Assembly: GCA_965262565.1 (NCBI GenBank)
Contig: CBDHFQ010000005.1
Coordinates: 310,001 to 374,000 of the forward strand
Direction: 5' to 3'
Origin: CBDHFQ01 sp965262565
GTDB lineage: Bacteria; Bacteroidota; Bacteroidia; J057
Length of the DNA stretch: 64,000 nt
In this document: positions 1 through 8,959 of the stretch, in pieces
Layout: the number at the start of each line of letters is the position of its first letter
Numbering within the stretch: the first letter of the stretch is position 1
Translations under genes and position numbers: made by a program
Notes under the pieces: generated by a model
What the model was told of the DNA's origin: nothing
Database searches by the model: none
The model's input: only the letters and a program-made list of their open reading frames with translations

Positions 1-905
1 GAACATCATCATTGAATACAGGAATATCAAAGCGAAGTCCAGCAGTCAATTTTAAGTTTGGAGTAGCTTGATACTCATCCTGAATGTAGAATCCTAATTG
101 GAATCCATTGAAAGAGGCAATCGCCTGAGATTCGTCTCCTGTTATATTATCTACTTGTGAAAAACTTCTATCAAATTGAGAAGCAGGTAAGTCATTTAAG
201 AATTGAGATAAACTGTCATAGCGATAGGCTCCAAAGTTTTCCCTGATAAACAAGTTTCCTACGCTGAAGAACTCATTTTGCGTACCAATAGTCAGGTTGT
301 GATTCCCTAAAAATATTTGGAAGTCGTTGGCAATGGTAATAACATCCTGATCCAAACGGTTAGCAGAAGAAAAACGTTCTCCACCAAATTCGATCTCCCC
401 TTCTCCATCATTTATTAACACCCATGGAAAGTCCTGAACAGACACATCCCTATCGTCGCGAACAAATTTTAGCCCTACTCTAAATTTATTCGACATATTC
501 GATCCAAAGGTACTGTTTACTTCTAAGGTCGTATTGTTGGTAGTACTGGGAAAAAACTCCGATCCATTTTCAAAGTTAATATCATTTCTATCAGAATTTC
601 TAGCCTCCAGATTTTCTACATCATTAAATAGATGTCTGATAGATAGTTTATGTTTAGGAGCTATGTTCCAGTCTAATTTTGCGATGAAAAAGTTTTGATC
701 TAAGGTCGTGGTATTATCCGTAAATGTTCCAGGATCATAGCCAAACTCGCTTAACTTATTGCGGAGTGCATCAATATCAGCCGGGGTCGCATCTCCATCA
801 TAGTTTTCGAAATTTGGTCCAAAGAGGAAAGGTTCTGGAATTTCATCTCGACGAAACTCTGCATTTACAAAAAAGAATAGCTTATCTTTAACAATAGGTC
901 CCCCC
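1..905 (-). pseudogene. TonB-dependent receptor, C-terminal part after the frameshift (runs off the window)
   Basis: Reading the minus strand from 905 one base out of phase with the upstream part gives an uninterrupted reading frame to the window edge. It starts GPIVKDKLFFFVNAEF and continues as beta-barrel-like sequence with alternating polar and hydrophobic strands, for example FRVGLKFVRDDR and LKLTAGLRFD. It has no start codon of its own at the junction. I read it as the barrel of the receptor whose N-terminus lies at 888-1793. About 300 residues are visible; Oar-like receptors are usually near 1000 residues, so much of the barrel is outside the window. Confidence 0.75.
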
Positions 906-1793
906 CACTCTGAATCCATAAGTTTCTGCACTAAAATCATTTAATCTACTTCCATCAGTATTAGCTCCTGGAAACCTACCTGCCAAATTTTCATTCCTTA
1001 GCAAGTAATAAGCAGAAGCATCTATATCGTTAGATCCACTTCTTGTAACAATATTTACTGCACCACCAGCAAATCCACTTAAGCGCACGTCAAAAGGAGC
1101 TACAGATACCTGAAATTGTTCGATTGCATCTAAACTGATAGGACCAGCTCCCGTCTGTCCACCATCTGTTCCAGAACCAGCAAGACCGAAAGCATCATTA
1201 TTGATGGAACCATCAATGTAAATTGCATTAAAGCGATTATTCTGCCCACCTATACTGAATGAAAATCCGTCAGTTCCTTCATTAATATCTACTAAAGGAT
1301 TTACGCGAACAAAGTCAGCGATAGATCTGGTAACCGTAGGTAGAGAATTAATTGTCCGCTCATTAATAACTGTTTCTAGTCCAGTCCGGTTGCCATCAAA
1401 CACGTCTATAGCAGATGAGGTAATTTCTACTTCATCTAGGGAATAATCTTCTGCCAGTTGAAAGTCTACCCTCAAGGTCTGTCCTAAAGTCAAATAAATA
1501 TCAGAGCGCTTTATGGGATCAGATCCTACAAAATTGGTAGTAAGTTCATAAGGTCCTCCAACGCGGGCATTGGCAATAACGTAATTCCCACCTGTCCTGG
1601 TTATAGCACCATACCTGGTGCCAGAAGGCACATGAACTGCAATGACAGTAGCTCCTTCCACAGCTTCACCTTGTTCATTCAACACTATACCACTGAAGTT
1701 ACCAGTAGTAAGCCCTTGAGCATTACCAGTAAGGAAAAATGTTGGTGAACATAGCAGAAATGAAATAAATACTGAAAAATAAAAATTCTTCAT
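888..1793 (-). CDS. TonB-dependent receptor, N-terminal part (frameshifted)
   Basis: First 301 residues of an Oar-like outer-membrane TonB-dependent receptor. A signal peptide (about residues 1-25, ending near GNAQG) precedes a carboxypeptidase-like regulatory domain (about 30-115, with GIVLNEQGEAVEGATV), then a plug domain (about 125-250) containing IGGQNNRFNAIYIDG and GGAVNIVTRSG. The frame runs into TAA just after GFRVGG. The next base shift would read GGPIVKDKLFFF, the hallmark at this point in the family, so the protein is cut by a one-base slip in a run of seven Gs (minus strand, 900-906). The rest is intact in another frame as far as the window edge. Whether the slip is real, phase-variable or a sequencing error cannot be told from one sequence. 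Confidence 0.85.
   Translation of the reverse strand: MKNFYFSVFISFLLCSPTFFLTGNAQGLTTGNFSGIVLNEQGEAVEGATVIAVHVPSGTRYGAITRTGGNYVIANARVGGPYELTTNFVGSDPIKRSDIYLTLGQTLRVDFQLAEDYSLDEVEITSSAIDVFDGNRTGLETVINERTINSLPTVTRSIADFVRVNPLVDINEGTDGFSFSIGGQNNRFNAIYIDGSINNDAFGLAGSGTDGGQTGAGPISLDAIEQFQVSVAPFDVRLSGFAGGAVNIVTRSGSNDIDASAYYLLRNENLAGRFPGANTDGSRLNDFSAETYGFRVGGTYC
900..906 (-). other. G7 homopolymer at the receptor frameshift
   Basis: Seven consecutive Gs on the minus strand sit exactly where the receptor frame breaks. Six Gs would restore one continuous receptor frame with the expected GGPIVKDKLFFF. Such a tract can be a slippage site or an assembly error. Confidence 0.8.
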
Positions 1794-1965
1794 AAGTAAG
1801 TTAAAGTTTGGTTTGGTTAAAGGCGTATTAACGCTTTTAAAAATTATTTACTTGTTGGTAAAGGTAGAGCGCCAATGTTAACTATGCTTTAAGGATAGTT
1901 TTCCAAACCAATAACTTTACTCTTAACATGCTGTAAGTGAGATATTTATATTAAAATAAAAATAC

Positions 1966-2003
1966 AATTTCCCATATAAGATATATTATCTCATTGGGAA
2001 ATT
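1966..2003. repeat. Inverted repeat with nested inner stem
   Basis: Nine-base perfect arms AATTTCCCA (1966-1974) and TGGGAAATT (1995-2003) enclose a second short stem AGATA/TATCT. No T-tract follows on either strand, so a terminator is unlikely. It could be a regulator site for the divergent genes or a structured leader of the receptor transcript. Confidence 0.5.
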
Positions 2004-2035
2004 TCTAACATTGTGCAATATTAAAGGACTGAGAA

Positions 2036-2057
2036 TCCTAATGATTTCCTAATGATC
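2036..2057 (+). promoter_or_regulatory. 11-bp tandem direct repeat, response-regulator-like site
   Basis: TCCTAATGATT (2036-2046) is followed without a gap by TCCTAATGATC (2047-2057), 10 of 11 bases identical. Direct repeats with an 11-bp period, one helical turn, are typical of OmpR/PhoB-type response-regulator boxes. The regulator and target are not known; both divergent genes are possible targets. Confidence 0.35.
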
Positions 2058-2132
2058 TTCTAACTAAAATTATAGGCATAAGGTTGCCTGGAAAAAGAAA
2101 AACTAATTAAACTATCATTTTTACTAAATTTA

Positions 2133-2163
2133 TTTGCTATATCTAAATTTTTATCTATCTTTA
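2133..2163 (+). promoter_or_regulatory. Bacteroidota-type promoter for the SRAP-like gene
   Basis: TTTG at 2133-2136, a 19-base spacer, then TATCTTTA at 2156-2163, which matches TAnnTTTG in 7 of 8 positions. The start codon follows 28 bases later. The spacing fits the Bacteroidota housekeeping promoter. Confidence 0.45.
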
Positions 2164-2191
2164 CTTCAACAAACAGAAAATATTACCAATA

Positions 2192-2815
2192 ATGTTAGCA
2201 TCATACAGTTTTAATACCTCTTACCAACCAAACAGTGAGTCCAACACTATGTTGCCTAGCCTCAGATTATTGGAAGGGGGAAAATTTTATCATGACCAAT
2301 TTTCACCTGTCCTGGTTCAGGAATACAGCCAGGTTCGATTGAGATTTTTCAGATGGGGATTAATTCCCGCATGGCATAAGGTTTCTAACTCTGAAAACCC
2401 ACTTTACACCACTCCTATACAACATGTATTAGGCCAAACACAATTACAAATTCCTGCTAGAAGACAAAGATGTCTTATTCCTGCCGATGGTTATTATATT
2501 GAAAAAATGGAGGGTTCCAATACTCAGATTCATAAGATAGCTCAAGATAATCTGCATACTTTCTGTTTTGCAGGTTTGTACGATATGTGGAAGGCTGGTG
2601 ATGGAACACTTCAATATTCATTTACTATTTTAACAAAACCTTCCACTGCAGACATGAGACATTTAAATCTTCAAATGCCACTAATATTATCAAAAAGAAG
2701 TGAGGCACTTTGGATAAATCCTCATACCAACTTATCGCTAATTGAAAAATTATTGCATTCAAATAATCACAGTCCATTGGAAATACGCGCTGTCCATGAA
2801 TTGGCAGCTGCATAA
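2192..2815 (+). CDS. SRAP (YedK/HMCES) family protein lacking catalytic residues
   Basis: The family fold is recognisable from ordered landmarks: WGLIPAW (55-61), RCLIPADGYY (93-102), FAGLYDMW (126-133), ILTKPSTADM (146-155) and MPLIL (162-166). Active SRAP proteins crosslink to abasic sites through Cys2 (MCGR start) and use an Asn in NARAET, a Glu in GFYEW and a His in HDRMP. Here the protein begins MLASYSF, the NARAET segment reads TTPIQHVL, GFYEW has become GYYIEK, and HDRMP has become NLQMP. No upstream in-frame MCGR start exists. The length (207 residues) is normal. I infer that it has lost crosslinking and protease chemistry and may only bind DNA, or does something else. Confidence 0.75.
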   Translation: MLASYSFNTSYQPNSESNTMLPSLRLLEGGKFYHDQFSPVLVQEYSQVRLRFFRWGLIPAWHKVSNSENPLYTTPIQHVLGQTQLQIPARRQRCLIPADGYYIEKMEGSNTQIHKIAQDNLHTFCFAGLYDMWKAGDGTLQYSFTILTKPSTADMRHLNLQMPLILSKRSEALWINPHTNLSLIEKLLHSNNHSPLEIRAVHELAAA

Positions 2816-2883
2816 AAAATGATTACCAGTTCCTGTATCTATCAGTTAGTAATACGCTTTTTTTTCTCCTCTAGCAGCTCACT

Positions 2884-2916
2884 GGGAGGCAGCATTCAGC
2901 TGCTTCTCTTTTTTAT
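2884..2916 (+). terminator. Intrinsic terminator after the SRAP-like gene
   Basis: A stem of about 10 pairs with two G-U pairs (core GCAGC 2889-2893, loop ATTCA, GCTGC 2899-2903) is followed by a T-rich run from 2909. It lies about 70 bases past the SRAP-like stop codon. Confidence 0.6.
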
Positions 2917-2979
2917 ATTTGTTCCATGTAGCCAACTTCTGACTAAAACCGCTGTTGATGAAAGTGGTCTTAATTCATT

Positions 2980-2997
2980 TAACCCTTCGTAGGGTTA
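2980..2997 (-). terminator. Hairpin after the large T9SS surface protein
   Basis: TAACCCT / AGGGTTA with a TCGT loop (7 perfect pairs) lies a few bases beyond the minus-strand stop codon at 3003. There is no strong U-tract, so it may protect or define the 3' end rather than be a classical terminator. Confidence 0.4.
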
Positions 2998-3002
2998 TTA
3001 AA

Positions 3003-6000
3003 TTATCGCAATAGGGTCAGATTTCCTCTATATTCTTTTACTCCTATCTTTAACCGATAAAAATATACTCCTTCAGATGCTTCTTCTCCTTCTGTAGTGG
3101 TACCATCCCAGCCAAGCATTGAATTATCAGATTCAAAAAATCGCTTACCCCAACGGTCTAAAATCTCCATTCGAAACTGTTCTGATCCCTCATATTGGAT
3201 CATGTATGTATCATTGATGTCATCCTGATTAGGAGAAAATACATTGGGAATAAACAAAGTTGGTTCAAAAATATTAAATGGTCCAAGTATCAAACTATCT
3301 ACACAATCATTTTCATCAGTAACGGCTAATAATACATTAACTGTTCCTTCAGTAATAAAAGTATGCATAGGACTAGGCTCTGTAGAAGATGAACCATCAC
3401 CAAAGTCCCATACGTATGAGATTCCATTTCTCGACCTATCATTAAATTTTACCTCTGCTAAAGGCAAAAAAAGATCTGAATCAGGCAAAGGATCAGAAAT
3501 TGCATCAGCAAAAGCAGTATCGCTCGTAATCACAGAAATAATGGTACTCGTACTACTACATCCTCTTACCCCTGTGGCAGTTAATGTTACAGGAAAAATA
3601 CCTATGCTATCATATACATGAGTAGGTAAAGGATGGTTACTTACAGGACTTCCATCCCCAAAATCCCACACAAAGGATGCAGGTAAAGATTCTTCGGCTT
3701 CGAAGGTTACTTCTAATCCCACGCATCCTGTAGGTCTACTTGATAAGTAAAAAGATCCCGGAGTAGGAAAAGCCTCAATTCTCGTCTCAGCTGTATCCAC
3801 ACACACTCCATCTGTGACCGCTACCACAAAAGTCGTAGTAGAATCGGGAAAGGCGATAGGATTAACAATTTCTGCATTATTTAACACATCACCTGGAAAC
3901 CACCGATAAATTAGATCCTCAGCATTTGCATTTACCTGCAGACTCAAACTGTCTCCAGCACAGATAGCGTTAGTATCTGCTATAACTGAGGCATTAATAC
4001 CAGGGACTACATTAATACTCACAGTATCTGCAGTAGGACAACTTCCCCCTATGCTAGTAGTTAATATGTAGTCCACAGACATCCCAGGAGAAATTCGTAC
4101 GATAGAATCTGTACTGACATCAATAAGCTGTCCATTAGGTTCCCAGTTAAATGTTAATGGTTCCGCCGGAGGTGTAGTAGAAAAAAAGGCTGCTCCCCTA
4201 AGAGCAATAGTATCTCCAGTACATAGAGTTGTATCTTGAGTTAGTATATTTGCAATAGGAGTAGAGGCAATTTCAACCATTACAGATGCTGTGTCTGATT
4301 CGCAACCTGCCTGCGTAGTAGCGATTAATTGGTATTCCCTGGTAGTATCAGGAGAAGCAGAAGTTTCAGGGTCTGAAGAATCAGCCAAGCCTGATGAGGG
4401 AAACCATTCAAATGATACCCCAACATTATTTTCATTCTCAAAAGCAATTCCTTGTAGCTCCACACTATCTCCAAGACATATCCTTCTATCTTCTCCTGCT
4501 GAAATCGTTGGGGTAATATTTACAATTACGGTTATCGAATCTGCCGGTCCTTGACAACCATTAGCTGTACCGCTAACAAAATAAGTAGTCGTAAACTCAG
4601 GGCTTACGAAAGGATTAGCTGAAGAAGAATCATCTATAAATCCAGTATTTAAAGGTGTCCAGGCATAACTGATTCCTTCTACTACGCCAGAACTCGTCAT
4701 TAATTGAATCGTATCTTCCTGACATATCGCTGTATCTGCAGGTGCTTGTACTGTAGGTAATGACTGAACCCGAACCAGCACTTCATTTTCACCATCATCC
4801 TGAAATCCATTCTTACATCCATTAAATGCAGTAGCTACAACTCTATAAGTGATAGAGGTATCAGGACGAACAAAAGGGTTTGCTACATTAGGATCACTCA
4901 CTCCTTCTTCCGGTAACCACTGATAGGTAAAAGGTAGTGGAGCATTATTGTCTGAAGAAACATTTGCTTCAATGATAACCCCTGGTCCATCACCGCAGAT
5001 AGTAACCTCAGGAATAAGATCGAGTTTAGGACCAGATAATACTGTGACCTCGAATAAAACACTATCTAACGCCTCATCTGTACCTGTTACATCATCAAGT
5101 TTTAAAAAAGTGTAGGTACCACTCATTACCGCTCTTACACCAAATATTCCTCTGGATATAGGAATTAATAATCCATTAGAGATACTTGCACTTACTACAC
5201 TATCCTCTCCCCGAATGAGAACTCTGGTTGCAAAGGTAGTTCCCGAATCAGTCAACAAGCAACGCACATCAAAAGAAACCGTGTCTCCTTCGCATACAGT
5301 ATCGAGCCCTAAAATCCTATTGGATTCAACATTAAGAAAATCAGAAAAGCTTATCCCCGAAGAAATATTACCACAATTATCCACAATGGCGTTTCCCGAA
5401 ACAGATAAGCTGTACTCCGAGGAATCCATTAGAACTCCTTCGATGGTAAGTATTACTTCTCGGGTAAATCCTGCACCTTCATTACATGCTGGAATATTCA
5501 CAGAAGAAATAGGCACCTCTCCCTCAGGACCTGTAAGAGTGAAAACTCCAGCTAACTCATTGCATTGAATGTTTTCGCTAAAACGAACCCTTATGCTATC
5601 TGTACTGTTAGCCGTTGCGCAATTGGAACTCATCTCCACAATTTCCGCGGGCTTATCATCAAAAATGACAGCAGTAGAAGCACTGAAGTCCAACATGTAA
5701 CCACTATTCGTCTCATCAAAATTACTGATATTGATCACATAGGTTTCTCCTTCTATTACAGGAAATGGATCTCCACTATTAGGCGCTCCACTTCCATTAG
5801 GTCCCGTAGGTCCGGGAATCTCTGCAAAATTACAACTTACCTCTAATTCGGGGGTTTCCCTTATGTCGGAACATGAAGCATTTGTCAAATTGTACACCGC
5901 GTAATCATAATCGTCATTTAGATCATTAGGCGTAAGCGTAAAGGCAAGCAGACCAGCCTGTTGGACCGTAAAAATATACCATACATCATTCTCTTCCCCC

Positions 6001-6215
6001 GTTGCCAAACAGGATACAGCACTATTAATTTCTTCAGGATTCAGCCCTTCTCCCACATAAGAATCATTCTGAATAATGGTATCCAGGCAAATGGGAATAG
6101 CATTAATACAATCCTGCTCCGGCTGATTAGGCGGAAGTTGAGCTACTACCCTATCAGGACCGAACATCATCTGAATAAACACACTCAGTCCAACCCAACA
6201 AATAATTCGCAACAT
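3003..6215 (-). CDS. Large secreted surface protein with PKD domains and type B T9SS signal
   Basis: A 1070-residue secreted protein if translation starts at 6215 (MLRIICWVGLSVF, a clean signal peptide ending near VVAQ); an in-frame ATG at 6269 would add 18 residues that spoil the signal. The N-terminal region resembles pre-peptidase/jelly-roll domains (NDVWYIFTVQQAG). Many Ig-like repeats follow with the phrase CxGDTxxL and SPDTT-type ends, then two PKD-type domains (FVWDFGDGSPVSNH and YVWDFGDGSSSTEP). The last about 85 residues (FIPNVFSPNQDDINDT, ILDRWGKRFFES, EGVYFYRLKIG) are the gliding-motility-associated C-terminal domain used as a type B T9SS sorting signal. I infer a cell-surface or released adhesin-like protein; no enzyme domain is visible. 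Confidence 0.85.
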   Translation of the reverse strand: MLRIICWVGLSVFIQMMFGPDRVVAQLPPNQPEQDCINAIPICLDTIIQNDSYVGEGLNPEEINSAVSCLATGEENDVWYIFTVQQAGLLAFTLTPNDLNDDYDYAVYNLTNASCSDIRETPELEVSCNFAEIPGPTGPNGSGAPNSGDPFPVIEGETYVINISNFDETNSGYMLDFSASTAVIFDDKPAEIVEMSSNCATANSTDSIRVRFSENIQCNELAGVFTLTGPEGEVPISSVNIPACNEGAGFTREVILTIEGVLMDSSEYSLSVSGNAIVDNCGNISSGISFSDFLNVESNRILGLDTVCEGDTVSFDVRCLLTDSGTTFATRVLIRGEDSVVSASISNGLLIPISRGIFGVRAVMSGTYTFLKLDDVTGTDEALDSVLFEVTVLSGPKLDLIPEVTICGDGPGVIIEANVSSDNNAPLPFTYQWLPEEGVSDPNVANPFVRPDTSITYRVVATAFNGCKNGFQDDGENEVLVRVQSLPTVQAPADTAICQEDTIQLMTSSGVVEGISYAWTPLNTGFIDDSSSANPFVSPEFTTTYFVSGTANGCQGPADSITVIVNITPTISAGEDRRICLGDSVELQGIAFENENNVGVSFEWFPSSGLADSSDPETSASPDTTREYQLIATTQAGCESDTASVMVEIASTPIANILTQDTTLCTGDTIALRGAAFFSTTPPAEPLTFNWEPNGQLIDVSTDSIVRISPGMSVDYILTTSIGGSCPTADTVSINVVPGINASVIADTNAICAGDSLSLQVNANAEDLIYRWFPGDVLNNAEIVNPIAFPDSTTTFVVAVTDGVCVDTAETRIEAFPTPGSFYLSSRPTGCVGLEVTFEAEESLPASFVWDFGDGSPVSNHPLPTHVYDSIGIFPVTLTATGVRGCSSTSTIISVITSDTAFADAISDPLPDSDLFLPLAEVKFNDRSRNGISYVWDFGDGSSSTEPSPMHTFITEGTVNVLLAVTDENDCVDSLILGPFNIFEPTLFIPNVFSPNQDDINDTYMIQYEGSEQFRMEILDRWGKRFFESDNSMLGWDGTTTEGEEASEGVYFYRLKIGVKEYRGNLTLLR

Positions 6216-6360
6216 GTATTTATACAATCGATATGGTGACTTTACCCTGCTAACAAACTCTTCACACAATACCCTATAAAAATATGTGAAATAGATTAGA
6301 AAGTGAAACCCATAAATGTTATATTACGAACTATTAGTATAACAACTAAAATAGATTACT

Positions 6361-7548
6361 ATGCCCCTATACCACAGACTAGGCAAAGTCCCGAATAAAA
6401 GACATACGATTTTTCGCCGTCCCGATGGAGGGTTTTACTACGAACAACTGTTTGGTACAGAAGGATTTAGTGGTATGTCCTCTCTCTTGTATCACCTTAG
6501 AAGGCCTACTAGGGTTAAAGCTGTCCTGGATCCGATACCTGTATCTCCAAAGGTAGCTGTCCCACAAAATATGACCGCCAGAAAGTTTAAGGGATTTGAC
6601 ATACCTTCGAGTGAAGACTTTTTAGAGAGCCGTAAAGTCCTCATGCTCAATAATGATTTGCATCTCGGTGTAGCAGCTCCGACCTCTTCCATGAAGGACT
6701 ATTTTTATAAAAATGCTGAAGCGGATGAGCTAATTTTTGTTCACAGAGGATCCGGCATTCTTCACTCTCTTCTAGGGGATATCCCTTTTGAATATGGAGA
6801 TTATCTTATTATTCCCAGAGGAATGATATATCAGATAACCTTCGATACTGAAGATAATCGCCTTCTCTTTATTGAATCTTTTAGTCCTATCTACACTCCT
6901 AAACGATACAGGAACCATTTTGGTCAAATGCTGGAGCATGCTCCATTTTGTGAAAGGGATTTTAAATTGCCCGCAGAATTAAATCCAAGAGATGAAGAAG
7001 GGGATTTTACTATTTATATCAAGAAGCAAGGCTATCTTTATCCATATGTATATGCCCATCATCCTTTTGACGTCGTAGGATGGGACGGATATAACTTCCC
7101 TTATGGCTTTTCTATTCACAACTTTGAGCCCATTACGGGAAGAATCCACCAACCACCACCAGTTCATCAAACGTTCGAAGCCAAAAATTTCGTCGTGTGC
7201 TCTTTCTGCCCCAGACTTTACGATTACCATCCACAAGCTATTCCAGCTCCTTACAATCACAGTAATATCGACTCTGATGAAGTCCTATACTATGTTGATG
7301 GAGATTTTATGAGCAGAAATGACATTGGTCCGGGAATAATGACGCTACATCCAGGTGGAATTCCTCACGGTCCTCATCCAGGAGCAATGGAAAGGAGTAT
7401 CGGAAAAACTTCTACAGACGAGTTGGCTGTAATGGTAGATCCTTTCAGGCCTTTTATGTTAACTGAAGCAGCGGTAGGTATTGATGATGGGAAATACTTT
7501 CGCTCGTGGCTGGAACACGAACACGAAGCCTCTAGTCCTACCCACTAA
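6361..7548 (+). CDS. hmgA: Homogentisate 1,2-dioxygenase
   Basis: Opens the aromatic ring of homogentisate to give maleylacetoacetate in tyrosine and phenylalanine breakdown; cytoplasmic and Fe(II)-dependent. The 395 residues show a cupin fold with the family phrase GWDGYNFPYGFSIHNFEP (240-257) and iron-ligand candidates H300 and E307 (NHSNIDSDE) and H336 (GGIPHGPHPG). It starts the aromatic catabolism cluster and is followed 57 bases later by hppD on the same strand, so they are probably co-transcribed. The 145 bases upstream are shared with the divergent surface-protein gene; I see no clear TAnnTTTG element there. Confidence 0.93.
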   Translation: MPLYHRLGKVPNKRHTIFRRPDGGFYYEQLFGTEGFSGMSSLLYHLRRPTRVKAVLDPIPVSPKVAVPQNMTARKFKGFDIPSSEDFLESRKVLMLNNDLHLGVAAPTSSMKDYFYKNAEADELIFVHRGSGILHSLLGDIPFEYGDYLIIPRGMIYQITFDTEDNRLLFIESFSPIYTPKRYRNHFGQMLEHAPFCERDFKLPAELNPRDEEGDFTIYIKKQGYLYPYVYAHHPFDVVGWDGYNFPYGFSIHNFEPITGRIHQPPPVHQTFEAKNFVVCSFCPRLYDYHPQAIPAPYNHSNIDSDEVLYYVDGDFMSRNDIGPGIMTLHPGGIPHGPHPGAMERSIGKTSTDELAVMVDPFRPFMLTEAAVGIDDGKYFRSWLEHEHEASSPTH

Positions 7549-7605
7549 CTACTACTTTATTCATATTGACATAATTATCTATCAACTAACAAAATCATTA
7601 CATAC

Positions 7606-8742
7606 ATGAGTTCTCAAACTAATTTCTCAGCACCAGAAACAAAGCAATACACCGAAGACTTCCTTCCTATTATGGGAACGGATTATATAGAAATGTATGT
7701 AGGTAATGCCAAACAATCTGCTCATTTCTACCAAACAGCTTTTGGCTTTCAACCCCTCGCCTACTCAGGATTATCCACAGGAGAAAAGGAAAAGGAATCT
7801 TACGTATTGGAACAGGGTAAAATCAGACTCGTACTGACCACTCCCCTTAAAAGTAATACGGACATCGGTAAACATATCGACCAACACGGAGATGGAGTTA
7901 AAGTGATTGCTTTATGGGTAGAAGATGCAGCAGCTTCTTTCCAAAAAACAGTTGAAAGAGGAGCCAAACCATATTTTGAGCCAATGGTAAAAAGGGATGG
8001 AAAGGGAGAAATTGTCATGTCGGGTATTCACACCTATGGAGAAACAGTTCATGTATTTGTAGAAAGAAAGAATTATCACGGTATTTTTCTGCCTGGATTT
8101 GACGCTTGGAAGCCGACATACAGACCAGAGCCTATTGGACTAAAATATATAGATCATATGGTGGGTAATGTAGGATGGAACGAAATGAATAAATGGGTTT
8201 CTTTCTATCAGCACGTTATGGGTTTCACTCAGTTGGTTTCCTTCGATGATAAAGATATCTCTACGGATTACACTGCACTGATGAGTAAGGTGATGAGTAA
8301 TGGAAATGGGAGAATTAAATTTCCTATTAACGAACCGGCAGAGGGAAGAAAAAAATCCCAGATAGAAGAGTACCTCGATTTTTATGGAGGAGCCGGTGTA
8401 CAACATATAGCTGTAGCAACAGATAACGTTATTGAAACAGTAACCGCTATGCAGAAAAGAGGGATTGAATTTCTTCATGTTCCCACTACATATTACGATG
8501 ACTTATTGGATAGAGTCGGTCAGATTGATGAAGATCTGGAACCTTTAAAGCGTTTGGGAATATTGGTAGACAGAGATGATGAAGGTTACTTATTGCAGAT
8601 TTTCACTAAACCTATCGTACCGCGACCTACGGTATTCTTTGAAATTATTCAACGTAAAGGGGCAAAGTCCTTTGGGAAAGGAAACTTCAAAGCATTATTC
8701 GAAGCGATTGAACGCGAGCAAGAATTAAGAGGAACCCTTTAA
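7606..8742 (+). CDS. hppD: 4-hydroxyphenylpyruvate dioxygenase
   Basis: Converts 4-hydroxyphenylpyruvate to homogentisate, the substrate of the preceding gene's product. It has two VOC (glyoxalase-like) domains, at about 24-155 and 180-340. The Fe(II) facial triad is visible as H184 (YIDHMVGNV), H267 (GVQHIA) and E346 (FFEIIQRKG). The C-terminal signature FFEIIQRKGAKSFGKGNF is diagnostic. The length (378) is normal. It is second in an hmgA-hppD pair that ends in a hairpin at 8776-8806. Confidence 0.95.
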   Translation: MSSQTNFSAPETKQYTEDFLPIMGTDYIEMYVGNAKQSAHFYQTAFGFQPLAYSGLSTGEKEKESYVLEQGKIRLVLTTPLKSNTDIGKHIDQHGDGVKVIALWVEDAAASFQKTVERGAKPYFEPMVKRDGKGEIVMSGIHTYGETVHVFVERKNYHGIFLPGFDAWKPTYRPEPIGLKYIDHMVGNVGWNEMNKWVSFYQHVMGFTQLVSFDDKDISTDYTALMSKVMSNGNGRIKFPINEPAEGRKKSQIEEYLDFYGGAGVQHIAVATDNVIETVTAMQKRGIEFLHVPTTYYDDLLDRVGQIDEDLEPLKRLGILVDRDDEGYLLQIFTKPIVPRPTVFFEIIQRKGAKSFGKGNFKALFEAIEREQELRGTL

Positions 8743-8775
8743 CAGATTCCTCTTTCTGAAAAAATATGGCGATCG

Positions 8776-8813
8776 TATAGGAACTATAATTTACGTAGTT
8801 CCTATAAATTTTT
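8776..8813 (+). terminator. Hairpin after hppD
   Basis: Perfect 11-bp arms TATAGGAACTA (8776-8786) and TAGTTCCTATA (8796-8806) with a 9-base loop, followed by AATTTTTAAG. It lies 33 bases past the hppD stop and probably ends the hmgA-hppD transcript. Because it also lies upstream of the MarR gene, a regulatory site is a lesser alternative. Confidence 0.55.
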
Positions 8814-8918
8814 AAGTAATTTTTTAGGATTCCGTTAATATTTACCATTTGCCAACTTTTATTCATTTTTTGATAGACTTTAGTTTCAATAGATTAGTGG
8901 TTTTAGGAACCTTTTAGT

Positions 8919-8926
8919 TAGTTTTG
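8919..8926 (+). promoter_or_regulatory. -7 promoter element of the MarR gene
   Basis: TAGTTTTG matches TAnnTTTG exactly and lies 33 bases before the ATG at 8960. A good -33 TTTG at the usual spacing is not seen. An AAAGGA sequence about 8 bases before the ATG looks like a ribosome-binding site. Confidence 0.45.
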
Positions 8927-8959
8927 CACGAATTTGGCAAACATGAAAGGAAATAGCTG

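Larger units (their letters stand above)
1794..2191. other. 398-bp divergent intergenic region
   Basis: This gap lies between the receptor start (minus) and the SRAP-like gene start (plus). It holds a long inverted repeat (1966-2003), an 11-bp tandem direct repeat (2036-2057) and a promoter-like pair for the plus-strand gene (2133-2163). I see no open reading frame worth calling and no RNA gene. Confidence 0.6.

Noticed and set aside
3244..5846. Several plus-strand open frames inside the large surface-protein gene
   Set aside because: They are opposite-strand shadows of a well-supported minus-strand protein with continuous domains.
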